A stretch of 64,000 nucleotides of DNA from Candidatus Altimarinota bacterium (GTDB lineage Bacteria; Patescibacteriota; Gracilibacteria; UBA4473). The first letter of the stretch is position 1, and each line of letters begins with the position of its first letter. Positions 52,716 through 59,485 of this stretch are shown here, in pieces. The stretch spans positions 16,833 to 80,832 of the forward strand of contig JAIPGI010000005.1 of NCBI GenBank assembly GCA_021736215.1, written 5' to 3'. Made by a program: the position numbers and the translations under genes. The notes beneath the pieces were generated by a model that was not told where the DNA came from, made no database searches, and worked only from the letters and a program-made list of their open reading frames with translations.

Positions 52716-53189
52716 ATGAAAGAAAATCGCAATCGGCAACGGCAAGACAATTGGTTGACCCCTTTTGAGGGAGGGGGCTTCAACAATTTTTTCGATGATT
52801 TCTGGGGTTTCCCTTCATCCCTCGACCGTCCTCGTTGGGGTATGACGAGAAATGAAAATTTCCTCCCCTCTATGGATATCAGTGAAACTGATAAAGAGTT
52901 TCAGATCACTGCTGATCTCCCAGGATTTGATCCCCAAGATGTCAACGTTGAAGTGGAAGAAGATGGCATTGCCATCAGTGGAAAACATGAATCCGAAGAA
53001 AAAAAAGAAGATACCAACTACTTGCGTTGTGAACGCCGTTCGGGATCTTTCTACCGCAAAGTAGTCCTTCCTCATTCTGCAGATTTATTGAAGATAAAAT
53101 GCAAATCTCGGAATGGAGTATTGCACGTATCAATTCCCAAAAAAGATGATTCCAAGCGCAAGTCAGTAAAAATTGAAGTGGAAGAATAA
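52716..53189 (+). CDS. Small heat-shock protein (Hsp20/alpha-crystallin)
   Basis: ATP-independent chaperone that holds unfolded proteins. 157 residues. Alpha-crystallin domain about 45-145: MDISETDKEFQITADLPGFD, VEVEEDGIAISGKHE, then FYRKVVLPHSADLLKIKCKSRNGVLHVSIPKK. Phe/Gly-rich N terminus as usual for the family. Start at the ATG at 52716, about 32 bases after the predicted transcription start in the CIRCE promoter. Confidence 0.95.
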   Translation: MKENRNRQRQDNWLTPFEGGGFNNFFDDFWGFPSSLDRPRWGMTRNENFLPSMDISETDKEFQITADLPGFDPQDVNVEVEEDGIAISGKHESEEKKEDTNYLRCERRSGSFYRKVVLPHSADLLKIKCKSRNGVLHVSIPKKDDSKRKSVKIEVEE

Positions 53190-53200
53190 TCTTTTTGGTG

Positions 53201-53225
53201 GGGACAGGTCGCGACCTGTCCCTAC
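53201..53225. repeat. Perfect palindromic repeat, copy 1
   Basis: 25 bases beginning GGGACAGGTCG and ending CCTGTCCCTAC; identical copy at 63304. The 22-base core is a perfect palindrome. Follows hsp20 and could end its transcript. Confidence 0.75.
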
Positions 53226-53285
53226 CGTCACAATTCGTAAAAAGTTTGAATGTGCATATAAACAAACCATTTACTTGATGAATAT

Positions 53286-53314
53286 TTGACAATCATTGCT
53301 TCCTTTCCTAATCT
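53286..53314 (+). promoter_or_regulatory. Likely promoter of argG
   Basis: TTGACA (53286-53291), 17 bases, TAATCT (53309-53314). Places transcription start near 53321, giving a 150-base leader. Confidence 0.5.
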
Positions 53315-53332
53315 AAAGTCGATGAGTTTCTC

Positions 53333-53433
53333 ACATTTGATATTTCAATTGCGTCGCCGCGGGGTCACCCGGGTCTAATTGATATATCAAATGTAATTTT
53401 GACCCGTACGAATCTATCCGTACGGGGGTTTTT
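53333..53433 (+). promoter_or_regulatory. Candidate attenuator or riboswitch leader of argG
   Basis: Stem ACATTTGATAT (53333-53343) with ATATCAAATGT (53384-53394), inner TCAATT/AATTGA, and a GC-rich apex with GGGTCACCC and CGGGTC. Then a terminator: CCCGTACG (53403-53410), loop, CGTACGGG (53419-53426), GG and five T. CGGGTC (53370-53375) can instead pair with GACCCG (53401-53406), which would break the terminator. argG starts 38 bases later. Confidence 0.6.
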
Positions 53434-53471
53434 ATATGTTCGCTTAAATATCTCTTAAAAACTTCTACACT

Positions 53472-54746
53472 ATGAAAACAGAAACTCTCTATCATAAAGT
53501 CGCTTCTCACGAAGCAAAAAAAGGCGAATTCAAAAAATGCCTCCTCCTTTATTCAGGAGGTTTGGATACCAGTACCATCCTTAAATGGATTCAAGATCAG
53601 TATGAATGCGAAGTCATCACCCTCACAATTGATATTGGTCAAACCGCCGATAATTTGGATGCCATTAAGCAAAAAGCACTTTCTCTCGGCGCCAAAAAAG
53701 CAATCGTCTATGACGCCAAAGATGAATTCGCCGACATTCTCCTAACAGAAGCCATTATGGCAAATGCTGATTATCAGGGCGGATATGCGCTCAGTTGCCC
53801 CTTAGGGCGTGTTATGATTTCCAAAGTCGCCGTTAAAATAGCTCACAAATATAACTGCCAAGTTATTGCTCATGGTTGTACGGGAAAAGGCAATGATCAG
53901 GTACGATTCGAAGGCTACATCACCACTCTTGATCCCAAACTCAAAACCATTGCCCCCGTAAGAGAATGGTCTATGGGAAGAGACGAACAAATTCTCTATG
54001 CCCAAAAACATGGAATTCCCGTAAAACAAAAAAAAGACATCCCCTATTCATACGATGAAAACATGTGGGGCAATACGGGAGAAGGCGGAGAAATTGAAAA
54101 TCCTTCAGAAATTCCTATTGAAGAAAAAATTCTTCAATGGTGTGTTTTGCCCGAAAAAGGAAATTATCGAAACGAAATCATCGATATAGAATTCGAAAAG
54201 GGAAAACCCATTGCCCTTAATGGAGAAAAGAAAAAACTCAGTGAGATCATCATGACCCTGAATAAAATTGGAGGGCAACATGGCGTCGGGATTGTCCATC
54301 TTATTGAAGACCGAATTGTTGGACTCAAGGTTCGAGGTGTCTACGAACAACCGGCCGCAAGCATTCTCATTGAAGCCCACAAGAAATTGGAAAAACTCGT
54401 TTCCACCCGAGAAGAAAATGAACTGAAAGCTTTTCTTGATAACAAATGGGCATATCTCACCTACGGGGCCAAATGGTACGATCCTGTCATGTACCACATT
54501 CATGCCTTTATTAACAGCCAAAATAAAAAAGTTACTGGTTCTGTAAAAGTAAAACTTTACAAAGGCAATATCACTGTCGTCGCACTGACTTCTACAAATT
54601 CACTTTTTGATCACAATCTCGCAACTTTTTATAAAAATGGCGCGTTTAATCAAAATGCTTCTGCAGGATTTATAGAGATTTATAACCTCGCCCAAAAAAC
54701 AGCATTCAACCTTCACGACTGGGAAAGCGACTTATACAAAAACTGA
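53472..54746 (+). CDS. argG: Argininosuccinate synthase
   Basis: ATP-dependent condensation of citrulline and aspartate, next to last step to arginine. 424 residues. P-loop-like LLYSGGLDTSTIL near residue 27-39, then ADYQGGYALSCPLGRVMISK, HGCTGKGNDQVRFE and the conserved IPYSYDENMWG. Preceded by a structured leader with terminator. Its partner argH lies 1.9 kb away on the other strand. Confidence 0.96.
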   Translation: MKTETLYHKVASHEAKKGEFKKCLLLYSGGLDTSTILKWIQDQYECEVITLTIDIGQTADNLDAIKQKALSLGAKKAIVYDAKDEFADILLTEAIMANADYQGGYALSCPLGRVMISKVAVKIAHKYNCQVIAHGCTGKGNDQVRFEGYITTLDPKLKTIAPVREWSMGRDEQILYAQKHGIPVKQKKDIPYSYDENMWGNTGEGGEIENPSEIPIEEKILQWCVLPEKGNYRNEIIDIEFEKGKPIALNGEKKKLSEIIMTLNKIGGQHGVGIVHLIEDRIVGLKVRGVYEQPAASILIEAHKKLEKLVSTREENELKAFLDNKWAYLTYGAKWYDPVMYHIHAFINSQNKKVTGSVKVKLYKGNITVVALTSTNSLFDHNLATFYKNGAFNQNASAGFIEIYNLAQKTAFNLHDWESDLYKN

Positions 54747-54756
54747 TGAAGAAACA

Positions 54757-54789
54757 AAACCCGGGTTCCAAATCCTAGAACCCGGGTTT
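54757..54789 (+). terminator. Hairpin terminator after argG
   Basis: AAACCCGGGTTC (54757-54768) pairs with GAACCCGGGTTT (54778-54789), 11 bases past the stop. Same core as the hairpin at 28143. Confidence 0.7.
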
Positions 54790-54801
54790 AAACACATATT
54801 C

Positions 54802-54826
54802 ATTGAACACATTATTTGTTCAATAC
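54802..54826. repeat. TTGAACA...TGTTCAA hairpin repeat, copy 4
   Basis: ATTGAACACATTATTTGTTC then AATA, touching the stop of the minus-strand membrane protein. Confidence 0.6.
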
Positions 54827-55224
54827 TACATCAAGAACATCAACATTCCTGCCATGTAGAGAATATACAACCCCAAAAGGAGCATAACTACGCCCCCAAC
54901 CATAGCCCATGTTTCGGTGCACATACACTTTTTCCAGCCAGACATCCAACTCGGGAAAAGTAACAAACAAATCCCTTTGAGAAAGGAAATCCATGCCAAA
55001 ACTGTGATAAGAACGACCCATCCACCAGTCCAAATATTTCCATGGTACAGAACCATCACTAAACCGGCTATCATAGTGACGAGCCCTGCGAAATACATCA
55101 ATGCACCATTTTTGAGAAAGTCTTCCATGACTTTCTTGTAATACTTGAGATTAAAAAGCATCCCAAGTCCGGCAACGACAAAAAACACACCAAATACTTT
55201 GGCGAGAAAGTAAGTTGTTTCCAT
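54826..55224 (-). CDS. Small four-helix membrane protein
   Basis: 132 residues, four hydrophobic helices (about 8-25, 40-60, 65-85 and 105-130). No catalytic motif or family recognised with confidence. The reading frame extends to 55332 through a repeat; the ATG at 55224 (METTYFLAKVFG) opens the hydrophobic region and is the sensible start. Between argG and the amidohydrolase. Confidence 0.65.
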   Translation of the reverse strand: METTYFLAKVFGVFFVVAGLGMLFNLKYYKKVMEDFLKNGALMYFAGLVTMIAGLVMVLYHGNIWTGGWVVLITVLAWISFLKGICLLLFPSWMSGWKKCMCTETWAMVGGVVMLLLGLYILYMAGMLMFLM

Positions 55225-55301
55225 GAAGGAAGGGGTTAAAAAGTAAGTCAACTTAAATTGTAGCATGGATACCCCAAAAAATGCAAAAATCCTCAATTTT
55301 G

Positions 55302-55346
55302 TCATTGCGACCCACCTCAGGCGGAGTGGCAATCTTCTTTCTTGTC
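55302..55346. repeat. TCATTGCGA-type repeat
   Basis: GTCATTGCGACCCACCTCAG ... GTGGCAATCTTCTT; same family as 9820 and 29819. Confidence 0.6.
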
Positions 55347-55435
55347 ATTCTCTCGCTTGACGACAGAATCCATGTTATCCAAAAGGTTCACAAATCCTCT
55401 CCAAGACAGTTTCATTCTTCATTCTTCATTCCTCA

Positions 55436-56425
55436 TTATTCATTGATCATTGATAGCACTGCTCTCCCATTGACCGTGGCAATGTCTACCAACTTATCCA
55501 CATCATAGAATCTCGTCGTCTCAATCAAAAACACTAATTCCGTAAAAATATCCCCATCAATAAACGGACAAAAAAAGTCGTGTACATTATCCACTCCCAA
55601 ACATACCCTCACTCCAGCCTCTAGTAAATGTGGTACTGGGGCAATGGAATTATGTACAGGAGCAAGTTTGTGTCGGGGTTGCTGATTATCAATCATCGCT
55701 CGGGGACAAACAATGACATTCATATCGGCTTCCTTGAGCAACTTCGCCACCTCACGAATATACTCGTCGCTCTGAGCAGCAAGCGAACAAGCATGTACTG
55801 CATTCACCTTTCCCTGCATTCCGTATTTAAGTACGAGCTTGGCCAGCATCTCGGTATCCCGTTCATCAGGATCATTATTCTGATCAATGTGCACATCAAT
55901 CATCTTGTTGTGTCGTTTGGCCACATCAAAAAGAAATGCCATATGCGCTTCTTCGTTGGGTCTATCACGAGAAGGAAGTCCTGCCAGTAAATCCATGTAG
56001 GGAGCGGCCTTCTCCACCATCTTTTGAGAATCAGGACTGAGTGCTCCCTCCAGCACTTGAGAGGCAATCTGAATTTCAATTTTATCTTTATATTTTTCTT
56101 TGACCTCCAAAGCCGCTTCGACGCATTTCATTCCAACCGTGCTATCCACATCAATATTTGTCCGAGTGATATCACACCCTTGAGCGATCATGGTTTCTGC
56201 CGCAAGGGAAATACGATGAACTAAGTCTTTGTGAGTATAGTTTTCTTTCACCTGTTTCCAAAGATCCCATTTGACCTCCATATGGTCATTACACATGGCT
56301 AAAGTTTCGGGAGTAATTACATACGCTTTATCAAAGTGCGCGTGACAGGAGACTCGCCCCCCTTTGGCTTTCACTTTTTCGCGCAGTAAGCCGAGCATGT
56401 TCCAAGAGTCAGTCATTGGGGTCAA
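55436..56425 (-). CDS. Cytosine-deaminase-like metal-dependent amidohydrolase
   Basis: 329-residue TIM-barrel amidohydrolase. Metal ligands: HxH in SCHAHFDK (H28, H30), His in IDVHIDQNNDPDE, His in NAVHACSL, and Asp in LGVDNVHD. The VH.D..ND and CPRA.IDN pattern is that of the cytosine deaminase/N-isopropylammelide group; the substrate could be a pyrimidine or related ring. It lies between argG and argH on the argH strand. An alternative start three codons in (56416) is possible. Confidence 0.8.
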   Translation of the reverse strand: MTPMTDSWNMLGLLREKVKAKGGRVSCHAHFDKAYVITPETLAMCNDHMEVKWDLWKQVKENYTHKDLVHRISLAAETMIAQGCDITRTNIDVDSTVGMKCVEAALEVKEKYKDKIEIQIASQVLEGALSPDSQKMVEKAAPYMDLLAGLPSRDRPNEEAHMAFLFDVAKRHNKMIDVHIDQNNDPDERDTEMLAKLVLKYGMQGKVNAVHACSLAAQSDEYIREVAKLLKEADMNVIVCPRAMIDNQQPRHKLAPVHNSIAPVPHLLEAGVRVCLGVDNVHDFFCPFIDGDIFTELVFLIETTRFYDVDKLVDIATVNGRAVLSMINE

Positions 56426-56526
56426 AGTGAGAAAGTCTACAAGTCTCTTAAAGATTGTATGAATTTTGAAGTAAAAAACAAACCGCCATCTTCACTGATA
56501 GGTTCTTTTTTTGTATTCGTTTTCCT

Positions 56527-56612
56527 TCCTCTCCCTTTACGGGAGAGGATTGAGGAGAGGGTGGAATTATTCCCCCGCCCCTTACTCCCCTCCCGCATGG
56601 GGAGGGGAATCC
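56527..56612. repeat. CTCTCCC-type palindromic repeats, two units
   Basis: CTCTCCCTTTACGGGAGAGG and CTCCCCTCCCGCATGGGGAGGGG between the amidohydrolase and argH; resembles the element inside pabB. Confidence 0.65.
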
Positions 56613-57991
56613 TATCGTTTCAATTTTTTAATTTCCTTTTCCAACTTCGCAAGTCCCAAATTTCCCGTCCCTCCCTGATGAGTGGACATCTTGAGCCATT
56701 TCCGCACTTCAGCAGGCGTGACTTTGATTTTGGCGATATTGGAACCCACCTCTCTGTACGCATCTCGAAATGTCATTCCTTGTTTTACTTTTTCGAAGGC
56801 CTTGTGAGCCGCAAAAAGCCCTGGACAATCTAACATGGATTTCATGAGAACTTTTTCATTGGGCGTGATATTGGCGACAATAGCACTCATTGCATCCAAA
56901 GACATTTCAGTATAGCGAAGTCCCAAGAAGAGTGGACGTTTCATTTCCTGCCCATCACGGTGATATCCAGAAATTTTGTTCAAGACATTCATCGTGATTT
57001 CATTCCGACACGAAAGTACGGTTGATGTTCGTCCACGAATGAGCTCTGCTACATCAAGATTTTTTTTCTGAGGCATAATGGACGATCCCGTAGAAATACT
57101 GTCATCGAGATCAAAAAAACGGAATTCCTGCGTCGTATAAAAAAGTAAATCTGACGCTAACTTATTGAGTGTCATCATTATCTGACAACACCCTTCAAGT
57201 ACCAATCCCTCAATTTTTCCACGAGAATTATGACAGTAAATAACATTATTTTGTGTTCGTGCAAAACCAAGTTCCTTACTCAATTTATCTCGATCGAAGT
57301 CAAATGGAGACCCATACCCAGCCCCCGAACCCAAGGGATTCTGATCGACAATTTCATCTGTGATAGATGTCAAAAGCCGAGCGTCATCAAGCAAGCTTTC
57401 TGCAAAGGCAGAAATCCATGTACCGACAGTCGTCGGCATAGCCTTTTGCATATGAGTATACCCTGGCATCGGTACCATCTCATAGTGTTTGGCAAATGCA
57501 ACAAATAACTCTGCCAGTTCTAATGTCTTGCGGCGGATAGAAACGGTTTTGTTTTTGAGAAAGTAACGCATCATGACCAAAACTTGATCATTTCGACTCC
57601 GTCCTGTATGAATTTTTTTGCCAGTATCCCCAAATTTCTCGATTAAATATTCCTCAATTTTGGTATGACAGTCTTCGTCTTCGATTTTGAGAACAAATTC
57701 TCCCTTTTCCCAGAGCTCCAAAATTTCATCAAGTCCCATCTCCAAATCTTTGAGCTCTTTTTTATTGAGAAGACCGTGTCGCTGCAACATTCGCGCATAA
57801 CAACGAGAACACCATACATCGTCTGGTATCATTTGCTGATCATAGAGAATATCCTCTCCAGCATTGTACTCTTCGACGATACGATTAAGGTTGACAGCTT
57901 TATTTTTGAACCAAATTTTCTTCTTTATAGAAGAAGTCGAAGATCCTTTTTTTGTAACCATGGGGTCATGGGAAAAGATAATTTTTTTCAT
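56612..57991 (-). CDS. argH: Argininosuccinate lyase
   Basis: Splits argininosuccinate to arginine and fumarate; homotetramer of the fumarase/aspartase superfamily. About 459 residues. Signature GSSIMPQKKN, plus HTGRSRNDQV, MPGYTHMQKAMPT (catalytic His) and NPLGSGAGYG. The frame is open to 58069; ATGs at 57991 and 57961 are both reasonable starts and precede conserved sequence at WFKNKAVNLN. Completes the two-step citrulline-to-arginine route with argG. Confidence 0.94.
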   Translation of the reverse strand: MKKIIFSHDPMVTKKGSSTSSIKKKIWFKNKAVNLNRIVEEYNAGEDILYDQQMIPDDVWCSRCYARMLQRHGLLNKKELKDLEMGLDEILELWEKGEFVLKIEDEDCHTKIEEYLIEKFGDTGKKIHTGRSRNDQVLVMMRYFLKNKTVSIRRKTLELAELFVAFAKHYEMVPMPGYTHMQKAMPTTVGTWISAFAESLLDDARLLTSITDEIVDQNPLGSGAGYGSPFDFDRDKLSKELGFARTQNNVIYCHNSRGKIEGLVLEGCCQIMMTLNKLASDLLFYTTQEFRFFDLDDSISTGSSIMPQKKNLDVAELIRGRTSTVLSCRNEITMNVLNKISGYHRDGQEMKRPLFLGLRYTEMSLDAMSAIVANITPNEKVLMKSMLDCPGLFAAHKAFEKVKQGMTFRDAYREVGSNIAKIKVTPAEVRKWLKMSTHQGGTGNLGLAKLEKEIKKLKR

Positions 57992-58202
57992 TGTAACCCA
58001 AAACAGGAAAGGGAAACAAGTGTTTAAAAAGCGCTTTTCGTTTGCTTTTTTGAGAAAAATTAGTAGCATCCCACCGTAAATCGTTGGTATCGTGAAAGTG
58101 TTTCCTGGTTCTTAAAGTGCGTACTCCACTCTCTAAGGTAGCCCATGAATGTCGCTCAACGAAGATCGTATGATTTACAAAGTATTTCTTTCTTTCCAAT
58201 CA

Positions 58203-58502
58203 ATGGATAACAAAAAATTGTACGTAGGAGGGCTATCCTACAGTGTGAAGAACGATGGTCTAGCTGCAGCTTTCGCTCCAGCTGGAACCGTGGTATCTGC
58301 TCAGGTCATCATGGATAAATTTTCCGGACGATCAAAAGGCTTTGGTTTCGTAGAAATGTCTACTGAAGCAGAAGCTCAGGCAGCTGTTGAAATGTTCAAC
58401 GGAAAAGAAATCGATGGACGCACGGTTACCGTGAATGTCGCTCGACCTCTTGCTGAACGACCACCACGACGAGACTTTCGTCCTCGAAACGATCGATACT
58501 AA
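58203..58502 (+). CDS. RRM-domain RNA-binding protein
   Basis: Small glycine-rich-type RNA-binding protein, 99 residues, one RRM: RNP2 KLYVGGL, RNP1 KGFGFVEM, then an Arg/Pro-rich tail (RPPRRDFRPRNDRY). Such proteins act as RNA chaperones in cyanobacteria and many other bacteria, often under cold stress. Start at the ATG at 58203 (MDNKKLYVGG) rather than 58149. Long leader upstream. Confidence 0.93.
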   Translation: MDNKKLYVGGLSYSVKNDGLAAAFAPAGTVVSAQVIMDKFSGRSKGFGFVEMSTEAEAQAAVEMFNGKEIDGRTVTVNVARPLAERPPRRDFRPRNDRY

Positions 58503-58524
58503 TATCTAGTAACATCGAATCAAA

Positions 58525-58557
58525 AAAGAAACAGGTTGAGTACGCCTGTTTTTTTTA
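58525..58557 (+). terminator. Terminator of the RRM gene
   Basis: AAACAGG-TTGAGTACG-CCTGTTTTTTTT, 25 bases past the stop. Confidence 0.85.
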
Positions 58558-58604
58558 TACCTTGAAAAAATTCATAGATTGAGTATAAATTGCTGGCTAT
58601 TTTG

Positions 58605-58665
58605 GCGCGTATCGTAAATAGGATTACACGGTCCTGCTCAGCGGGACTGAGATACAGAGTTTCTC
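58605..58665 (+). pseudogene. Decayed tRNA-Gly copy
   Basis: GCGCGTATCGTA-AATAGGATTACACGG copies the acceptor 5' strand and D arm of the intact tRNA-Gly at 58699, and CTGAGATAC matches its variable region. The anticodon arm is replaced by GTCCTGCT-C-AGCGGGAC, and the T arm/acceptor 3' side is lost. Confidence 0.65.
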
Positions 58666-58698
58666 AGAATACAAATTTTTCTGTCAGAGCAATAATTA

Positions 58699-58773
58699 GC
58701 GCGTATCGTATAATGGCTTTTACACGGCCTTGCCAAGGCTGAGATACGGGTTCGATTCCCGTTACGCGCTCCA
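58699..58773 (+). tRNA. tRNA-Gly(GCC)
   Basis: 75 bases with encoded CCA. Acceptor GCGCGTA pairs with TACGCGC; anticodon arm CGGCC-TTGCCAA-GGCTG with anticodon GCC; T arm CGGG-TTCGATT-CCCG. Confidence 0.94.
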
Positions 58774-59358
58774 CGAAAAATATCCCAAGTCCTTGTGACT
58801 TAGGATATTTTTTGTGTGGCAACGAAGTTGCTGAATTGAACCCACAGGGTTCGCGTCCACAAATGACCCTGAACGAAGTTGAAGGGGAATATTGTGGCGT
58901 TCTCGAACAAGCCCTGCTTTTGCGGGGCGCCGTGAGAGTTTCCCGTTACATGTCAAGCGGGCGCACCTCCAAAGCGGGATAGCCGTCTTTTCTTATGATC
59001 TGCGAATCAGGTTGAATCGAACACCCATGGTTCGCTCTGAAAACTGAGCGACTTTCGTCAGAAAGGAAGCGATGATTTGAAAAGTCTGACTGAGTTTTGA
59101 TTTATCAAAACGAAAGGGAAGACCTTCCCGTTACCTGCCTGCCGACAAGCGCGAATGACAGTACTTTTGTCATCCCCGCGTAGGCTGGGATCCAAACCTT
59201 TCAGAATAAAAAAAGCTGTACTAACTTTTGTCAGAGCTCATGCCATAGAATAGAAGCTTTAGATTCATGCCTCTCGCCGCACTAGCGCTGGCGTAGCAGG
59301 CCGCAGGATTGACAAGAGAGTATTTTTTAAGTCTGGACTCTAGGGGGAAAAATACAAA

Positions 59359-59394
59359 AATCTCCCTCAATCCCTCTTTGCAAAGAGGGAAGAA
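59359..59394. repeat. CTCCCTC-type palindromic repeat, copy 4
   Basis: ATCTCCCTCAATCCCTCTTT then GCAAAGAGGGAAGAAG; same family as 4086 and 20398. Confidence 0.65.
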
Positions 59395-59425
59395 GAATGA
59401 GATTACTTCTCCCGCGGACGCGGCA

Positions 59426-59464
59426 CAAAAAAATAGTCCCGCTTTATGCGGGGCTATTTTTTAT
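59426..59464 (-). terminator. Terminator after rpoB
   Basis: AAAAAATAGTCCCGC-TTTAT-GCGGGGCTATTTTTT, usable in both directions; 22 bases past the rpoB stop. Implies rpoC is not co-transcribed directly downstream. Confidence 0.85.
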
Positions 59465-59485
59465 TTCAATCTCAAACTTAATACA

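Larger units (their letters stand above)
58774..59485. other. Long non-coding stretch with tRNA-like fragments
   Basis: About 700 bases without a credible gene. TTCCCGTTAC, part of the tRNA-Gly T arm/acceptor, recurs at 58940-58949 and 59125-59134. ATCCCAAGTCC...GACTTAGGATA near 58783-58809 is a hairpin directly after the tRNA. Also holds a CTCCCTC-type repeat at 59359. No RNase P or SRP signature recognised. Confidence 0.5.

Noticed and set aside
55494..55502. TTATCCACA DnaA box
   Set aside because: Single copy inside the amidohydrolase gene with no cluster or AT-rich region nearby.
58774..59485. RNase P RNA or SRP RNA in the long spacer
   Set aside because: GGAAGCG-like bits are present, but none of the conserved core blocks or the expected fold could be traced.
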